Of a stretch of DNA of 55,635 nucleotides, positions 29,514 to 39,407 are shown piece by piece. Each line of letters starts with the position of its first letter. The first letter of the stretch is position 1. The notes under the pieces are model-generated. The model worked only from the letters and a program-made list of their open reading frames with translations. It did not search any database and had not been told where the DNA came from. The stretch is from the NCBI GenBank assembly GCA_001768515.1, contig MEOA01000030.1, forward strand, positions 1-55,635, read 5' to 3'. This DNA comes from Bacteroidetes bacterium GWE2_42_24 (GTDB lineage: Bacteria > Bacteroidota > Bacteroidia > Bacteroidales > TTA-H9). Both the position numbers and the translations under genes were made by a program.

Positions 29514-31481
29514 TTACTTGACAAATACTTTGCGTGTTACCGGCTGACCATTCCAGTCGAAACAGAGAAGGTAAACACCACTACTCAGCCCATTCACCGG
29601 CAAACGGTAGCTGTTGTCTCCCGTATACATTGAACTGAAATCCCTTACAACCCGCCCAGTAAGGTCGAGCAAGGTCAAACGTCCGGCCTGTGCACGATCG
29701 CCTGTCATAATACGCACAACGAGTTGACCATCAATATCGGTCGTAACTACATCCAAAACAGGTTTTCCCGATGCTGTCTCGCTTTCCCCCACTATGGTAG
29801 TCCCCTGCTTCAATACTATCTCGTTATTGAAGTCGAAAAACAGCTTTGTAATCTTCTTGTCCGACTCAAAGACAAATGACTCGTTGTTTTCATTATTCAT
29901 CACACGGAAGGTGGTATCGAGCCCATCCTGGCCAATGATTCTTAACTCTATCGGCATCCTGAAAAAATCAGGAATACTCTGAATCTGGTGAACGGTAAAG
30001 GTGACCCGCCATCTTTGATCGGGGAGTTGCTCAATCCAATACACATTGTTATAAACCGGGTGATTGGGTTCAAATACCCACTGGTTAAAAAACCACTGAT
30101 AATCTTCACCTGTAACGTTATTCACGACATCAATAAAGTCTGCTATCTCAGCTGACTCGTATTGAAGCAAAGGACTTTGAGCATATTGTTTCATCACTTC
30201 AAAATAAAGTGAGTCTCCAACGGTGTACCGCAGCAAATGATGAATGCAAGCCCCTTTGGCATAAGTAACCGAATAGTTGAACAAGACATCCGATGAAGGT
30301 GTTGTCACTGCCCATTCAGGATTGGAGATAGCCCATCCGGGATTTCCATTCAGGTAGGCACTTGCGTTACTGAGCACATCCTGCTTGTAAAGATTGTATC
30401 CATAGGCATACTCAGCCCAGAGGCTTTCACTGTAAGTTGCGAATCCTTCATTTAACCATATATCGGCCCATGTCTTACAGGTGATCATATCGCCAAACCA
30501 TTGGTGAGAGAACTCATGTACAGCAAGAAACTCACCCCAGCAACCCGCACAAAGGCTGGTTAGTGTCTGGTTCTCCATGCCTCCCCATGAAAACTCACTG
30601 CCAACAGTCGCGAAACCGTTCTTGGGAAATGGATGATCACAAAATATGTCACTGAAGAACGCTGCCACATCCATCATCACGGCCTCTGTTGGCCCGGGAT
30701 TCTCATTTGGCTGGTAATAAAACCGAAACTCAACAGAATCGTTTGGATTTGATGTTCGCGGCCAATAAACAATATCAAGGTCATAATTCACTGAGGCTGA
30801 TACCACCATAAGATATGTCGCCACATTGTTGTCGCTCACCCAATGGTAAACCAATGTGTCACCATTCATCACGGAGTCGGCAAGGATGCCATTTGAACCA
30901 AGTTTGGCTGTTGCCGGGGTTCCTGCTTTAATTGAAAACAAGGCTTTATCGTCCGGACTGTCATAACAAGGGAACCAATTACGGGCACCTTCAGGTTCGA
31001 AGTCGGTAAATACAAAACCATTGCTTGCATAGAAGGCATTATCGTTAATGTCGTTGTGATGATAGCGGATTGTAAAATCTATCGTGTCACCCGGCTGGAA
31101 AGTATGGTCGAGATAAAGGGTAAGTATATTCGCGCTGTGGACAAATGAAACAGCATCACCCCATACCGCTTCGACGACAAGCGAACTGTTTGAAGCATTA
31201 AATTGTATTGAGTCTGTTGCTGACAGCGTCAAAAGGGTGCTGTTAACAGTTGCATTGAAACTATTGGGATAAGGAGGCAGGAAACAATGGTAAAAATTGG
31301 CTTCCAAATCATAAGAAAGAACATTAGCTGGCCGTGGAAGGGGAGCCATGGTCGAAACACGATTCAACTGACGGGCACTCTTTCCCTGCGAACACATCAC
31401 GGACCCCCGTTCCGGGGAAACTGGCTGGGCAGTAGTGTAAGCAATAGTAAGAATAAAAAACAGCGCTAAATAAAACTTCAT
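29514..31481 (-). CDS. M1-family zinc metallopeptidase with T9SS type A sorting domain
   Basis: Secreted gluzincin aminopeptidase of 655 residues. I start at the ATG at 31481 because it opens a proper signal peptide (MKFYLALFFILTIAYTTAQ); a longer reading to 31589 adds 36 residues before it. The peptidase signature is complete: GGMENQ exopeptidase motif, HEFSHQWFGD zinc site and WLNEGFATYSE with the third ligand Glu. A C-terminal T9SS domain ends the protein (GLSSGVYLLCFDWNGQPVTRKVFVK-like). Export by the type IX system to the surface or medium is expected. It shares a strand and a short gap with the C1 aminopeptidase. Confidence 0.92.
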   Translation of the reverse strand: MKFYLALFFILTIAYTTAQPVSPERGSVMCSQGKSARQLNRVSTMAPLPRPANVLSYDLEANFYHCFLPPYPNSFNATVNSTLLTLSATDSIQFNASNSSLVVEAVWGDAVSFVHSANILTLYLDHTFQPGDTIDFTIRYHHNDINDNAFYASNGFVFTDFEPEGARNWFPCYDSPDDKALFSIKAGTPATAKLGSNGILADSVMNGDTLVYHWVSDNNVATYLMVVSASVNYDLDIVYWPRTSNPNDSVEFRFYYQPNENPGPTEAVMMDVAAFFSDIFCDHPFPKNGFATVGSEFSWGGMENQTLTSLCAGCWGEFLAVHEFSHQWFGDMITCKTWADIWLNEGFATYSESLWAEYAYGYNLYKQDVLSNASAYLNGNPGWAISNPEWAVTTPSSDVLFNYSVTYAKGACIHHLLRYTVGDSLYFEVMKQYAQSPLLQYESAEIADFIDVVNNVTGEDYQWFFNQWVFEPNHPVYNNVYWIEQLPDQRWRVTFTVHQIQSIPDFFRMPIELRIIGQDGLDTTFRVMNNENNESFVFESDKKITKLFFDFNNEIVLKQGTTIVGESETASGKPVLDVVTTDIDGQLVVRIMTGDRAQAGRLTLLDLTGRVVRDFSSMYTGDNSYRLPVNGLSSGVYLLCFDWNGQPVTRKVFVK

Positions 31482-32446
31482 AGTCGATAGGTTTAGAATG
31501 CTAAAGTAATAATTTTCACCAATGCTGCGAAATGCGCTCCAATGATATTTAGCATCATATTTACCTAAGACACACGTTATCTGGTCCATACAATTTAACG
31601 AATGATGGTAATCACTTAAGCTTCAACGATACAAAATCTGCTTTGCAATTCCAGCATATTCAGCCTTAAACTTTATATGCTTCTATATATATAGCCCTAA
31701 CCCTCTTTACTATGTTACTGACCATCATTTCGATGTATTTTCATTTTCAGAGATAAAAGAAGATAGCAGGCGAGGAAAACGCCTAATGAATTTTTCATGA
31801 GATACTTTTCTTTAATCGGCACAAAAAATCGCCAGCCCAAAGCCAAAGATACTCCCCCGTAGACAGATAGTGGTTAGGATGTATTCAGGGGATAAAACCA
31901 GAGGACTTCCTGCAATTTGAAAGCTCCACCTCTGCATTAACATGAATAAAAGCTGGCTGAGGGGTATTAATAAAATACATACCAAAAATTTAACTACGAT
32001 TTAAATACTGATGTTGGTTTCTCCTGACAACTTAACGATCCATTCTGACACCTGACAATTTTTCATTTTTTGTCAATATTGAACAGTACCTTGCTTACCA
32101 ATTTTCAACAAGATTCAATTTTGAACAGTATAAACACCTTTCATATAAAAATGGGAACAGGTGAAGTTTCAATCATCAATAAAAGTTTTCAACACAGCCT
32201 TTCAATCTCCTAAAAAACTATCACCGGAGATGATGGTGCTTTGCTGTCCATCATTTGCCTTTTGCTGTTTTCCTGCAGCCAAAAAGGATGTACTTTACCT
32301 AAAGCAGAAAGGCGCCAAAAGCGCCTTTATTACTTTTCTATCAAAATAAAGCTATAATTTCTATGATGAAAAACCGGACCATCCTCTACCCCTCAACAGC
32401 CCCGGGGTGAAATAAAATGCCTGTTTTAACATGCGATAAACCAAAT
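31482..32446. other. gene-free stretch
   Basis: A/T-rich DNA with several short frames and no conserved product. The right part holds a GC hairpin (32308-32328). Otherwise I see nothing but the promoter region of the M1 peptidase gene, which I cannot place. Confidence 0.55.
32308..32328 (-). terminator. possible terminator of the envelope operon
   Basis: AAAGGCGC, 5-nt loop, GCGCCTTT. It lies about 120 bp beyond the stop of the last gene of the minus-strand operon and has only a weak T tail on either strand, so termination is a guess. Confidence 0.4.
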
Positions 32447-33184
32447 TCACTTCTCTTGTTCTGCTTTCCGCATCCGCTCAATGATATCGAGTATCTGAGA
32501 GTAGGCAGGAATCTCAACATTCGTGGCATAAACGGCCGGGAAAAGAAAATTTCCATACAGGTTTATCTCCTTCAGACAATTCTCGGCTTCAGGCCTAAAA
32601 TCAACCATAACTGGCAGTAATACCACCATTGACAAAAACAATGGCCCGGCATCAAACACCTCGGGCGTACCCCCTACAGCCTCAAAAGTCTGTCGAAACT
32701 CTTCCTGGGTAAGCTGAAGCTGATTTGTTGTAAAACCCGATTCATCTGCCGGAAACACGAGGATAAAAAACCTCAGCTTCTGATCATGTCCCCCCAACCC
32801 TCCTGCGATATATCCTACCTCCTCGTCACTGAGCGAGGTCTCAAGTCTCATACGGGAAATTTCGAGGCAGAGTAAGGCAAAAGACTGAAGAGAGCCAGAA
32901 GCCGCAGAAGCATAGCTTTCAATATTTCTAAATGCCTTCACATCAGTCGAGTTGGTAAGCCTCACCAAGACAGTCTTGATTGTTTCGTCAGGGGTGCTCT
33001 GATCAGCCAATAGCTCAGAAAGCAACTGAAGCTCATCTTCATCAGGGATATCGGTGTTCTTCCTGTTCAGGCTGAAGTATTCCTGCTGTGCCTCTGGCAG
33101 GACAGGGGTCTCCATGACCCTGATAGTCCCCCGGAAACTTCTTATCTGAGCCAGAGCATCATCACCTTCTTCAAATTCAATCAT
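32447..33184 (-). CDS. conserved-looking cytosolic protein, function unknown
   Basis: The 245 residues are acidic and mostly helical, without signal peptide or membrane segments. The N-terminal half is charged (DDALAQIRSFRGTIR, DEDELQLLSELLADQS). The C-terminal half has a hydrophobic region (PLFLSMVVLLPVMVDF) that looks buried rather than membrane-spanning. I do not recognise a family. It starts 4 bp after the stop of the diacylglycerol kinase gene on the same strand, so it is the last cistron of the four-gene envelope operon and may assist that pathway. Confidence 0.75.
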   Translation of the reverse strand: MIEFEEGDDALAQIRSFRGTIRVMETPVLPEAQQEYFSLNRKNTDIPDEDELQLLSELLADQSTPDETIKTVLVRLTNSTDVKAFRNIESYASAASGSLQSFALLCLEISRMRLETSLSDEEVGYIAGGLGGHDQKLRFFILVFPADESGFTTNQLQLTQEEFRQTFEAVGGTPEVFDAGPLFLSMVVLLPVMVDFRPEAENCLKEINLYGNFLFPAVYATNVEIPAYSQILDIIERMRKAEQEK

Positions 33185-33188
33185 AATC

Positions 33189-34079
33189 TTAAAACGTGTC
33201 GGGTACGATGATGTTCAATGAGGCCGGTTTAACCTTTAAATTAAGCGCCTTGGCAAACTTCAGCGGTTCTCCGTCAAGGTTGAGGTATTTCCCCTTTTTA
33301 CGTTCAATGGTAGCTTCAGAAGCTTTAATAATCTGAACATATTTGCTCCTGTCTACACGCCTTGAATAGACCATCCAGGCCAATTGTGGAATTCTCCAGA
33401 AGGGCACCTTCTGAACAATGCAGATATCCACCTTACCATCGCAGATATCGGCAGTTGGGGAAATGGTAGTCTTATAGCCGAACTGGTCACTATTGGCAAA
33501 GGTAATAAACAGGGCACGGGTAACGATCTCAACACCATCAGCCACGATATGATACTTTTTCGGGCGGTAAAGAAAATACTCACGCACCACCACCTTCAGG
33601 TAAGTCAGAAAACCACGCCGCCCCTCGGTGGCAAACCTGCGTGCTACCAGTGCATCGAAACCAATACCGGCAACCGATACAAAAAACTCTTCATTGAGCA
33701 TCACGGTATCCACCTTTACCAAATGGTTGTTGGCAATCACCTGAAGTGCCTGTTTCACGTTGAAAGGAATCTTGAGAAAATGTGCAAGTCCGTTACCCGA
33801 TCCCAAAGGGATGATGGCCAAGGCTACAGGTGTGTCCACCAGTACCCTGGCAATTTCATTAATCGACCCGTCACCGCCTACGGCTACAACCACACTAAAA
33901 TGCTGTTCCACGGCACGCTGCGCCAATTCGGTAGCATGCCCGACATGTGTAGTAAACACTATCTCCACCTCAAACGCTGCCGGATTCATGACATCAGGTG
34001 CCAGTTCCGCCACCTGACTTTTCATCTTATGATGAACACCACTGACAGGGTTGATAACAAACAACACTTTTTTCAACAT
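33189..34079 (-). CDS. diacylglycerol kinase-family lipid kinase
   Basis: ATP-dependent kinase of the DagK/YegS/BmrU family, 296 residues, the usual size. It has the NAD-kinase-like N-terminal fold with VINPVSG near residue 8, the nucleotide motif VVAVGGDGSINEIARVL (about 65-80) and PLGSGNGLAHFLK, then a beta-rich C-terminal lipid-binding domain (LNLDGEPLKF near the end). It should phosphorylate diacylglycerol or a similar lipid. It follows an LTA-synthase-like phosphoglycerol transferase by 10 bp. Such transferases release diacylglycerol from phosphatidylglycerol, so this kinase is well placed to recycle it (inference). Confidence 0.92.
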   Translation of the reverse strand: MLKKVLFVINPVSGVHHKMKSQVAELAPDVMNPAAFEVEIVFTTHVGHATELAQRAVEQHFSVVVAVGGDGSINEIARVLVDTPVALAIIPLGSGNGLAHFLKIPFNVKQALQVIANNHLVKVDTVMLNEEFFVSVAGIGFDALVARRFATEGRRGFLTYLKVVVREYFLYRPKKYHIVADGVEIVTRALFITFANSDQFGYKTTISPTADICDGKVDICIVQKVPFWRIPQLAWMVYSRRVDRSKYVQIIKASEATIERKKGKYLNLDGEPLKFAKALNLKVKPASLNIIVPDTF

Positions 34080-34089
34080 AATCTCTTGT

Positions 34090-36015
34090 TTATTTCGGTA
34101 TCAGCCTGTTAAGGTTCATCCTGTTGTTGTATTGCTGAATCACCGATTTCATCAGTCGTTCATCGTCAAGCGTCTGTTTATTCATAGCCTTCACCCGATT
34201 TTTCTCCTGCATCGGGTCGATTGACAGATCATAGAAGGCATTCGTATGATCATTCGCGAAGCGAAGAAGGGTGTTACCGCTAAAAAACTGATAGCCACCA
34301 TCGGCATAATTCATCGCGAACCGAGGGGCTGAACTATCATAAATACTAGAGCCGAATGCCGTATACTTTCCCTTGTACCCGAGCAGATATAGTAATGTAG
34401 GCATGATGTCAGTCTGCTGAACAGTTACATCGGTATTGGTTGCCGGTAATCCTCCAGGGCAGAAAAAAAGGAGTGGAATATCATATTGTCCGGCCAGGGA
34501 TTGAAAATAGGCGGATGCCCCCTCTGAGGTATGATCGGCTGTGATAACAAAAATCGTTTTCTTATACCAGGCTGACCGGGCAGCCTTTTCAAAGAAGGTA
34601 CGTAAGGCAAAATCGCCATAAGCTACTGCTCTCTGAATCGGGATCTTTCCCTCGGGAAAGACACCTGCATATTGTACCGGAATCTTATAGGGATGATGTG
34701 ACGACAGGGAGAAGAAGGCGGCTACGAAGGGTTGGGGCGTCGATTGAAGAACACGTGCCGTATAATCATAAAACTGTTCGTCCCAGATACCCCATTTGCC
34801 ATCAAAATCGGCATCATTGCCATATTCATCGCGCCCATAATAGCTATCGAAGCCTGCCAGTTTACAGAACGCGTTGAAGCTCATTGTACCGTTATTGCCG
34901 CCATGAAAGAACATGCTCTTGTAGCCCAGCGGTTTCAGCAATGAAGGAAGGCTATTGATGGGATTGGCTGCGTAGGGTGATGAGATAAAATCATAATCCA
35001 TCCAGGTGGGTAGTGAGGCCACTACCGCGGGAATGGCTTCGATTGATCTTTTGCCATTGGCGTGGGCTTTAAAAAATAAACCATGCTTTGCCAGTGAGTC
35101 AAGAAACGGGGTAAAACTTCTACCCCCACCTGCCGCGGTATGTTCAAGCGAAAAGCTTTCAAGCATGATGACCATCAGGTTATAACCGCTAAAGGTTCCC
35201 GAGATGGTGTCGGCTACCACTTTCTGATCCGGGTTAAACAGTCCGGCAGCCTCTCCTGAAGTCATATAACTCTTTTCCTGAAGACGATTGTTCTTCAGCG
35301 TTTTCATCATCACAAACGGGGTATTCAGAACGCCGGGGATCTGCTGGGCCTCAACCACAGTGGCAGCGTTTACAACCGAGACAGGTTTCAACTGAAAGCC
35401 GCCCCTGACCCCTATGATAATCAATCCGATCCACAGCAGCCACACCGGAGCATTCCATAGAAAAAAAACAATCCGGTTGGAAAAAGTGAGTTTATTACTG
35501 ATCCTGTAAGAGAGAATGAGCCTGACAAATAACCAGCCTATTGCAAGCCACAGGAGAACAATATACCAGTAATTGATCAGAAAGTCGGGAATCAGCGACA
35601 GGCTCATCGCTTCATTACGTGTAATGTAGTTGAATATATCACCTGTTGTGCGCCGTAAGGTAAAAGGGAAATAAGCGATATCGATCATGTTGACCGTAAG
35701 GGCAGCGATATTGGGGACAAAGTAAAGCCAATCAGTCAATAAACGAAAAATTGGTTTGTTGCGGAAAGAGAACGGCCATGCAACCATAAAAATCCACAAC
35801 CCGTTAATCATCATCAGCGCAGAAAAATCATACCGCAATCCGGCTGTCACCATCCAGACAAAGTCGCCGAAAGAGAACCCTGACCCAAGCAAGCGGCTAT
35901 TGAAGACAATGAAAAGGAGACGCGACAATAACAGTACTGCAAAAGAAACCAGCAGCCGCACGCTAATCAGCGCGTGGGTTGAACCAACCATGTGGTGATT
36001 TTTCATGATCGACAC
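34090..36015 (-). CDS. LTA synthase-like / sulfatase-fold phosphoglycerol or phosphoethanolamine transferase
   Basis: The 641 residues form five membrane helices (about 10-220) and an extracytoplasmic alkaline-phosphatase-type catalytic domain (about 270-620). Metal and catalytic motifs are present: NLMVIMLESFSLEH (Glu), HANGKRSIEAIPAVVASLP (probable Ser nucleophile in GKRS), HGGNNGTMSFNAF and VITADHTSE (Asp-His). Family members move headgroups from phospholipids onto envelope glycans or lipids. A diacylglycerol kinase lies directly downstream, which fits phosphatidylglycerol as donor. The acceptor in this Gram-negative is unknown. Confidence 0.9.
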   Translation of the reverse strand: MSIMKNHHMVGSTHALISVRLLVSFAVLLLSRLLFIVFNSRLLGSGFSFGDFVWMVTAGLRYDFSALMMINGLWIFMVAWPFSFRNKPIFRLLTDWLYFVPNIAALTVNMIDIAYFPFTLRRTTGDIFNYITRNEAMSLSLIPDFLINYWYIVLLWLAIGWLFVRLILSYRISNKLTFSNRIVFFLWNAPVWLLWIGLIIIGVRGGFQLKPVSVVNAATVVEAQQIPGVLNTPFVMMKTLKNNRLQEKSYMTSGEAAGLFNPDQKVVADTISGTFSGYNLMVIMLESFSLEHTAAGGGRSFTPFLDSLAKHGLFFKAHANGKRSIEAIPAVVASLPTWMDYDFISSPYAANPINSLPSLLKPLGYKSMFFHGGNNGTMSFNAFCKLAGFDSYYGRDEYGNDADFDGKWGIWDEQFYDYTARVLQSTPQPFVAAFFSLSSHHPYKIPVQYAGVFPEGKIPIQRAVAYGDFALRTFFEKAARSAWYKKTIFVITADHTSEGASAYFQSLAGQYDIPLLFFCPGGLPATNTDVTVQQTDIMPTLLYLLGYKGKYTAFGSSIYDSSAPRFAMNYADGGYQFFSGNTLLRFANDHTNAFYDLSIDPMQEKNRVKAMNKQTLDDERLMKSVIQQYNNRMNLNRLIPK

Positions 36016-36018
36016 GAC

Positions 36019-36705
36019 CTAGTTTATGGTATCGTTTACGACAACGTGTTCAGAAAAAACAAGTCTTCCATTCACTGTATCAGTCAATAAATTGTGCACT
36101 GTCAGTAAAAGATAGTCGATGTGAAATGCCGTACCATCGCTACTCACCTTCCCGCTCCCACTGATCAGCGTCTGGCTGGAATCGGTAAACGACAACACTT
36201 GCGAGGGGATGTAGAGGGTATCACCTGTCAGACCCTTCAACTCCACTTTGACGGGACTACCGGGAATCAATCTGGACAAATAAACCGTAAGTGTGGCCGG
36301 CTCAACAAGTGAATCATAATAATCAACAACCGTTCCTGAAGGCCATGGTGTTGTGTGTGTACCATTCCACCGTCCTTTTAAAGTTGATCCTTCAATTCTA
36401 ACAACAAAATCACGACTGGCACTTCCAACATTACCTTTTGCATCCCTGGCGTAATAGAGTACCTTATAACGGCCTATATGCGAGGGATCATAAGAGGTTG
36501 TGTCGTTCCATACAGACTCGATTCCACTGACATCATCAAAATAAACAAGGCTGTCCTTGTAGGGAGTATGCAGTTTCACATACATCGGGTTCCCTCCGTC
36601 AAAATAAATCTCAGGTGCATCCGAATCATCCACATCAGGTGAGCAGCCGTTGAAAACCAGTGTAATTGTACCGATCAAAAACAAAATATTCAAAAAACGT
36701 TTCAT
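36019..36705 (-). CDS. predicted lipoprotein with Ig-like (DUF5011-type) domain
   Basis: From ATG 36705 the 228 residues open with a lipoprotein signal (MKRFLNILFLIGT, lipobox VFNGC). A longer start at 36735 would add MAMIRKNPKV and spoil the signal. Residues about 25-105 form an Ig-like domain (PYKDSLVYFDDVSGIESV ... GRYKVLYYARDAKGNVGS), the pattern of DUF5011-type domains in Bacteroidota lipoproteins. The C-terminal half is a separate beta domain. It is the first gene of the envelope operon, 3 bp before the LTA-synthase-like gene. The specific role is unknown. Confidence 0.8.
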   Translation of the reverse strand: MKRFLNILFLIGTITLVFNGCSPDVDDSDAPEIYFDGGNPMYVKLHTPYKDSLVYFDDVSGIESVWNDTTSYDPSHIGRYKVLYYARDAKGNVGSASRDFVVRIEGSTLKGRWNGTHTTPWPSGTVVDYYDSLVEPATLTVYLSRLIPGSPVKVELKGLTGDTLYIPSQVLSFTDSSQTLISGSGKVSSDGTAFHIDYLLLTVHNLLTDTVNGRLVFSEHVVVNDTIN

Positions 36706-36728
36706 CACTTTAGGGTTTTTGCGTATCA

Positions 36729-39098
36729 TTGCCACAATGCAAAATTAGCTTGAATATTTCAGTTTTCCAATGGTTTGAGTCGTTTAAACGGGCATTCACT
36801 TCAAAAAGAGGGTGCATTATCTGTAGGGTGTTGATTTTTACCCTTACCCTCTTCATTCTTTTCATTGGAGGAGATATCATTTTCCCGCTACCATCCTTTC
36901 AACCATATAGTCAGGCTGTCTTTGCTGCCGACAGCACCTTACTGCACCTGTCACTTACACCTGATGAAAAATGGAGGTTACGCAGCAGATCCGGTGACAT
37001 TACGCCCGAAATCGAACAAGTGATACTGTTTCGTGAAGACCGGTGGTTCAAGTACCATTTCGGAGTAAATCCAATAGCCATTGGAAGGGCGGCATGGCAG
37101 AACCTGAGCAGCGGCAGAAGGATCAGCGGGGCCTCTACCATCACCATGCAGGTTGCACGGCTTCTGGAGCGCAGGCCACGTACTTACTTGTCGAAAATGA
37201 CAGAGATGTTTAGAGCGTTGCAACTCGAATGGCACTACAGCAAACGACAAATCCTTGGTCTCTGGCTCGATCATGTTTCCTATGGAGGCAACATCGAAGG
37301 AATCAGGGCAGCCTCATTATTTTACTACGGGTGTGAACCGGGTGTCCTGAGTTGGGCACAATTAGCTACACTGCTGGTCATCCCGAACAATCCAAATGCA
37401 CTGCGCCCCAACAGGGATAAGCAAAGGTTACTGGCAGAACGCAACCGCTGGCTCACGAAAATGGCCGAAGGGGGTCTGCTCAGCAGCCAAACCCTTTCCA
37501 GCGCGCTGACCGAACCTATTACCATGCAACGAAGGGCTGCCCCCTCTTTTACGCCACAACTGTCCGGAAAGTTGAAAAAAGAAAGCCCTCTGGAGGAAGA
37601 AATCTACACGTTAATCCGGCCTGACATTCAGAATCTGGCAGGTGAAATTGTATCAGATGCCTCCCGGTTGCTCAAATATAAAGGGATCAGCAACATGGCC
37701 GTCATGGTCATGAATAACACTACAGGAGCCGTAGAGGCCTATGTAGCCTCAGCTGATTTTCACGACACCTATTCGGCTGGACAGGTCGATGGGTTACAGG
37801 CCATCCGGTCGCCGGGCAGCACGCTAAAGCCGTTCCTCTACACCATGGCTTTCGCTCAGGGAATCATCACACCATTGATGACCATCAACGATGTCCCGGC
37901 TAATTTCATGGGATATGCCCCGGAGAACTATGACCGAAAATTCAATGGGCGGGTGACTATCAGCGAGGCACTTGCACGATCGCTCAATATGCCTGCTGTA
38001 AAAATTCTGGAACAAACGGGAGTCGACCGGTTTTTGCGCTTCATGGCCTCTGCCGGATTTAAAACCATCAATCGCGATCGCGATAAGCTGGGCCTTTCGA
38101 TGATTCTGGGAGGTTGTGGTGTAACGGCCATCGAGCTTACCCATGCCTATTCTGCCTTCGCCAGAGGTGGACGGTCAGTCAAACCCCGCTTCACGAGAAA
38201 TGCCACCATACTGACAGATACCCTGTTTAGCGAAAGCGCTGCCTGGATGACAGCAAAGATTTTAAGTCTTCCTACACGTCCCGACCTGCCGCTAATGTTC
38301 GAAAACAGCACCAACCTGCCTCCGGTATCATGGAAGACAGGAACCTCTTATGGCCGACGTGACGGCTGGGCTGTTGGTTTCAACAGTCATTACACCATTA
38401 CAGTCTGGGCAGGAAACTTCGATGGTCACGGAGCTGTAGATCTCTCAGGTGCAGATGTCGCTACTCCTGTCCTGTTCAGACTATTTCAGGCCATCGATCA
38501 GCGGCCCGTCAGGAATTGGCTGAAACAACCTCCCGGCTTGAAATTCAGGCAGGTTTGCAACGAAAGCGGTCTTCTTCCTGGTGATTCATGTCATCATCTG
38601 GTCACCGATGCTTTCATCCCCGGACATGCCCCTACCAATCATTGCGAACACTTACGGGTTGTATGGACTAATAAGACAGGCACCCGTTCCTATTGTTCCG
38701 ACTGTATGCCTGAGCAAGGTGTTGTCAGACGATGGTATCCCAATTATCAGCCAGAACTGATTGCATGGTTCACCGATAACAACATCCCATACAAAGCAAT
38801 CCCGCCGCACAACCCCAATTGTGAAAGGGTGATGAAAGTCGGCGCCCCTCAGATTATCTCACCTTCCGATCAGGCCGAATACCTGATTGCAACAGCCGAC
38901 TCAACGCCTCTCATGCTTAGCTGTCACTCCGGAGGCGAGGTTACAAATGTATACTGGTACATCAATCACCGACTGATTAAGAAAGCACGCCGATCTGAAC
39001 CCGTCTTCTTCAAACCACCTGCCGGCGTCTTGCGCATCGGCTGCGCCGACGACAAAGGACGCGCCACAACCATCAGCATCACTGTAAGATATTTTTGA
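36729..39098 (+). CDS. pbpC: penicillin-binding protein 1C (transglycosylase/transpeptidase)
   Basis: Class A PBP that polymerises and may crosslink peptidoglycan. It has one membrane helix (about 30-50), a GT51 transglycosylase (REDRWFKYHFGVNP with the catalytic Glu, RRISGASTITMQVARL), a transpeptidase with all three motifs (SPGSTLKPF, ARSLNMPA, KTGTSYG), and the C-terminal PBP1C domain with several Cys. The 789 residues are the usual length. No ATG is available at the 5' end. The TTG at 36729 or the one at 36750 must serve, so the start is uncertain. It is divergent from the envelope operon. Confidence 0.93.
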   Translation: MPQCKISLNISVFQWFESFKRAFTSKRGCIICRVLIFTLTLFILFIGGDIIFPLPSFQPYSQAVFAADSTLLHLSLTPDEKWRLRSRSGDITPEIEQVILFREDRWFKYHFGVNPIAIGRAAWQNLSSGRRISGASTITMQVARLLERRPRTYLSKMTEMFRALQLEWHYSKRQILGLWLDHVSYGGNIEGIRAASLFYYGCEPGVLSWAQLATLLVIPNNPNALRPNRDKQRLLAERNRWLTKMAEGGLLSSQTLSSALTEPITMQRRAAPSFTPQLSGKLKKESPLEEEIYTLIRPDIQNLAGEIVSDASRLLKYKGISNMAVMVMNNTTGAVEAYVASADFHDTYSAGQVDGLQAIRSPGSTLKPFLYTMAFAQGIITPLMTINDVPANFMGYAPENYDRKFNGRVTISEALARSLNMPAVKILEQTGVDRFLRFMASAGFKTINRDRDKLGLSMILGGCGVTAIELTHAYSAFARGGRSVKPRFTRNATILTDTLFSESAAWMTAKILSLPTRPDLPLMFENSTNLPPVSWKTGTSYGRRDGWAVGFNSHYTITVWAGNFDGHGAVDLSGADVATPVLFRLFQAIDQRPVRNWLKQPPGLKFRQVCNESGLLPGDSCHHLVTDAFIPGHAPTNHCEHLRVVWTNKTGTRSYCSDCMPEQGVVRRWYPNYQPELIAWFTDNNIPYKAIPPHNPNCERVMKVGAPQIISPSDQAEYLIATADSTPLMLSCHSGGEVTNVYWYINHRLIKKARRSEPVFFKPPAGVLRIGCADDKGRATTISITVRYF
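36740..36770 (-). promoter_or_regulatory. promoter of the envelope operon (Bacteroidota type)
   Basis: On the minus strand TTGG (36770-36767), 19 nt, TAATTTTG (36747-36740), with the ATG about 34 nt later. The site lies inside the 5' end of divergent pbpC. Confidence 0.5.
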
Positions 39099-39407
39099 TA
39101 GCGTTGGCGATGGCTTTGACTTTGGCTTTGACATTAATATGGGCTCCTGATGGCTATCGGGAATCCTGCTAACAGTCATCGGGTCATAATCAAATTATGT
39201 TTTGGGCATCAAGTATCACTGAATCCGGCTGGAATTCTTTCTTTGGTAAGGGCTTATACCGGAAATTCAAACCAAAACCAATGTGTTCAGACTGGTATGT
39301 ATAGTGGTTTAGCCGCAGATAATCTCCAAACCGGAATAAAAGCCCGCCTTGCACCCCGTTTCCGAAAGTGCTACCTTTGCAGTTGAAAAATAAAAACTGA
39401 ATTCAAT
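39099..39407. other. intergenic region upstream of ychF
   Basis: No gene. Near 39111-39133 a 12-nt unit is repeated twice (GGCTTTGACTTT, GGCTTTGACATT). The ychF promoter lies at its right end. Confidence 0.5.
39348..39379 (+). promoter_or_regulatory. ychF promoter (Bacteroidota type)
   Basis: CTTG (39348-39351), 20 nt, TACCTTTG (39372-39379), 28 bp before the ATG. Confidence 0.6.

Noticed and set aside
32161..32349. 62-residue plus-strand frame (MKFQSSIKVF...)
   Set aside because: It ends across a hairpin and has no conserved sequence or start context.
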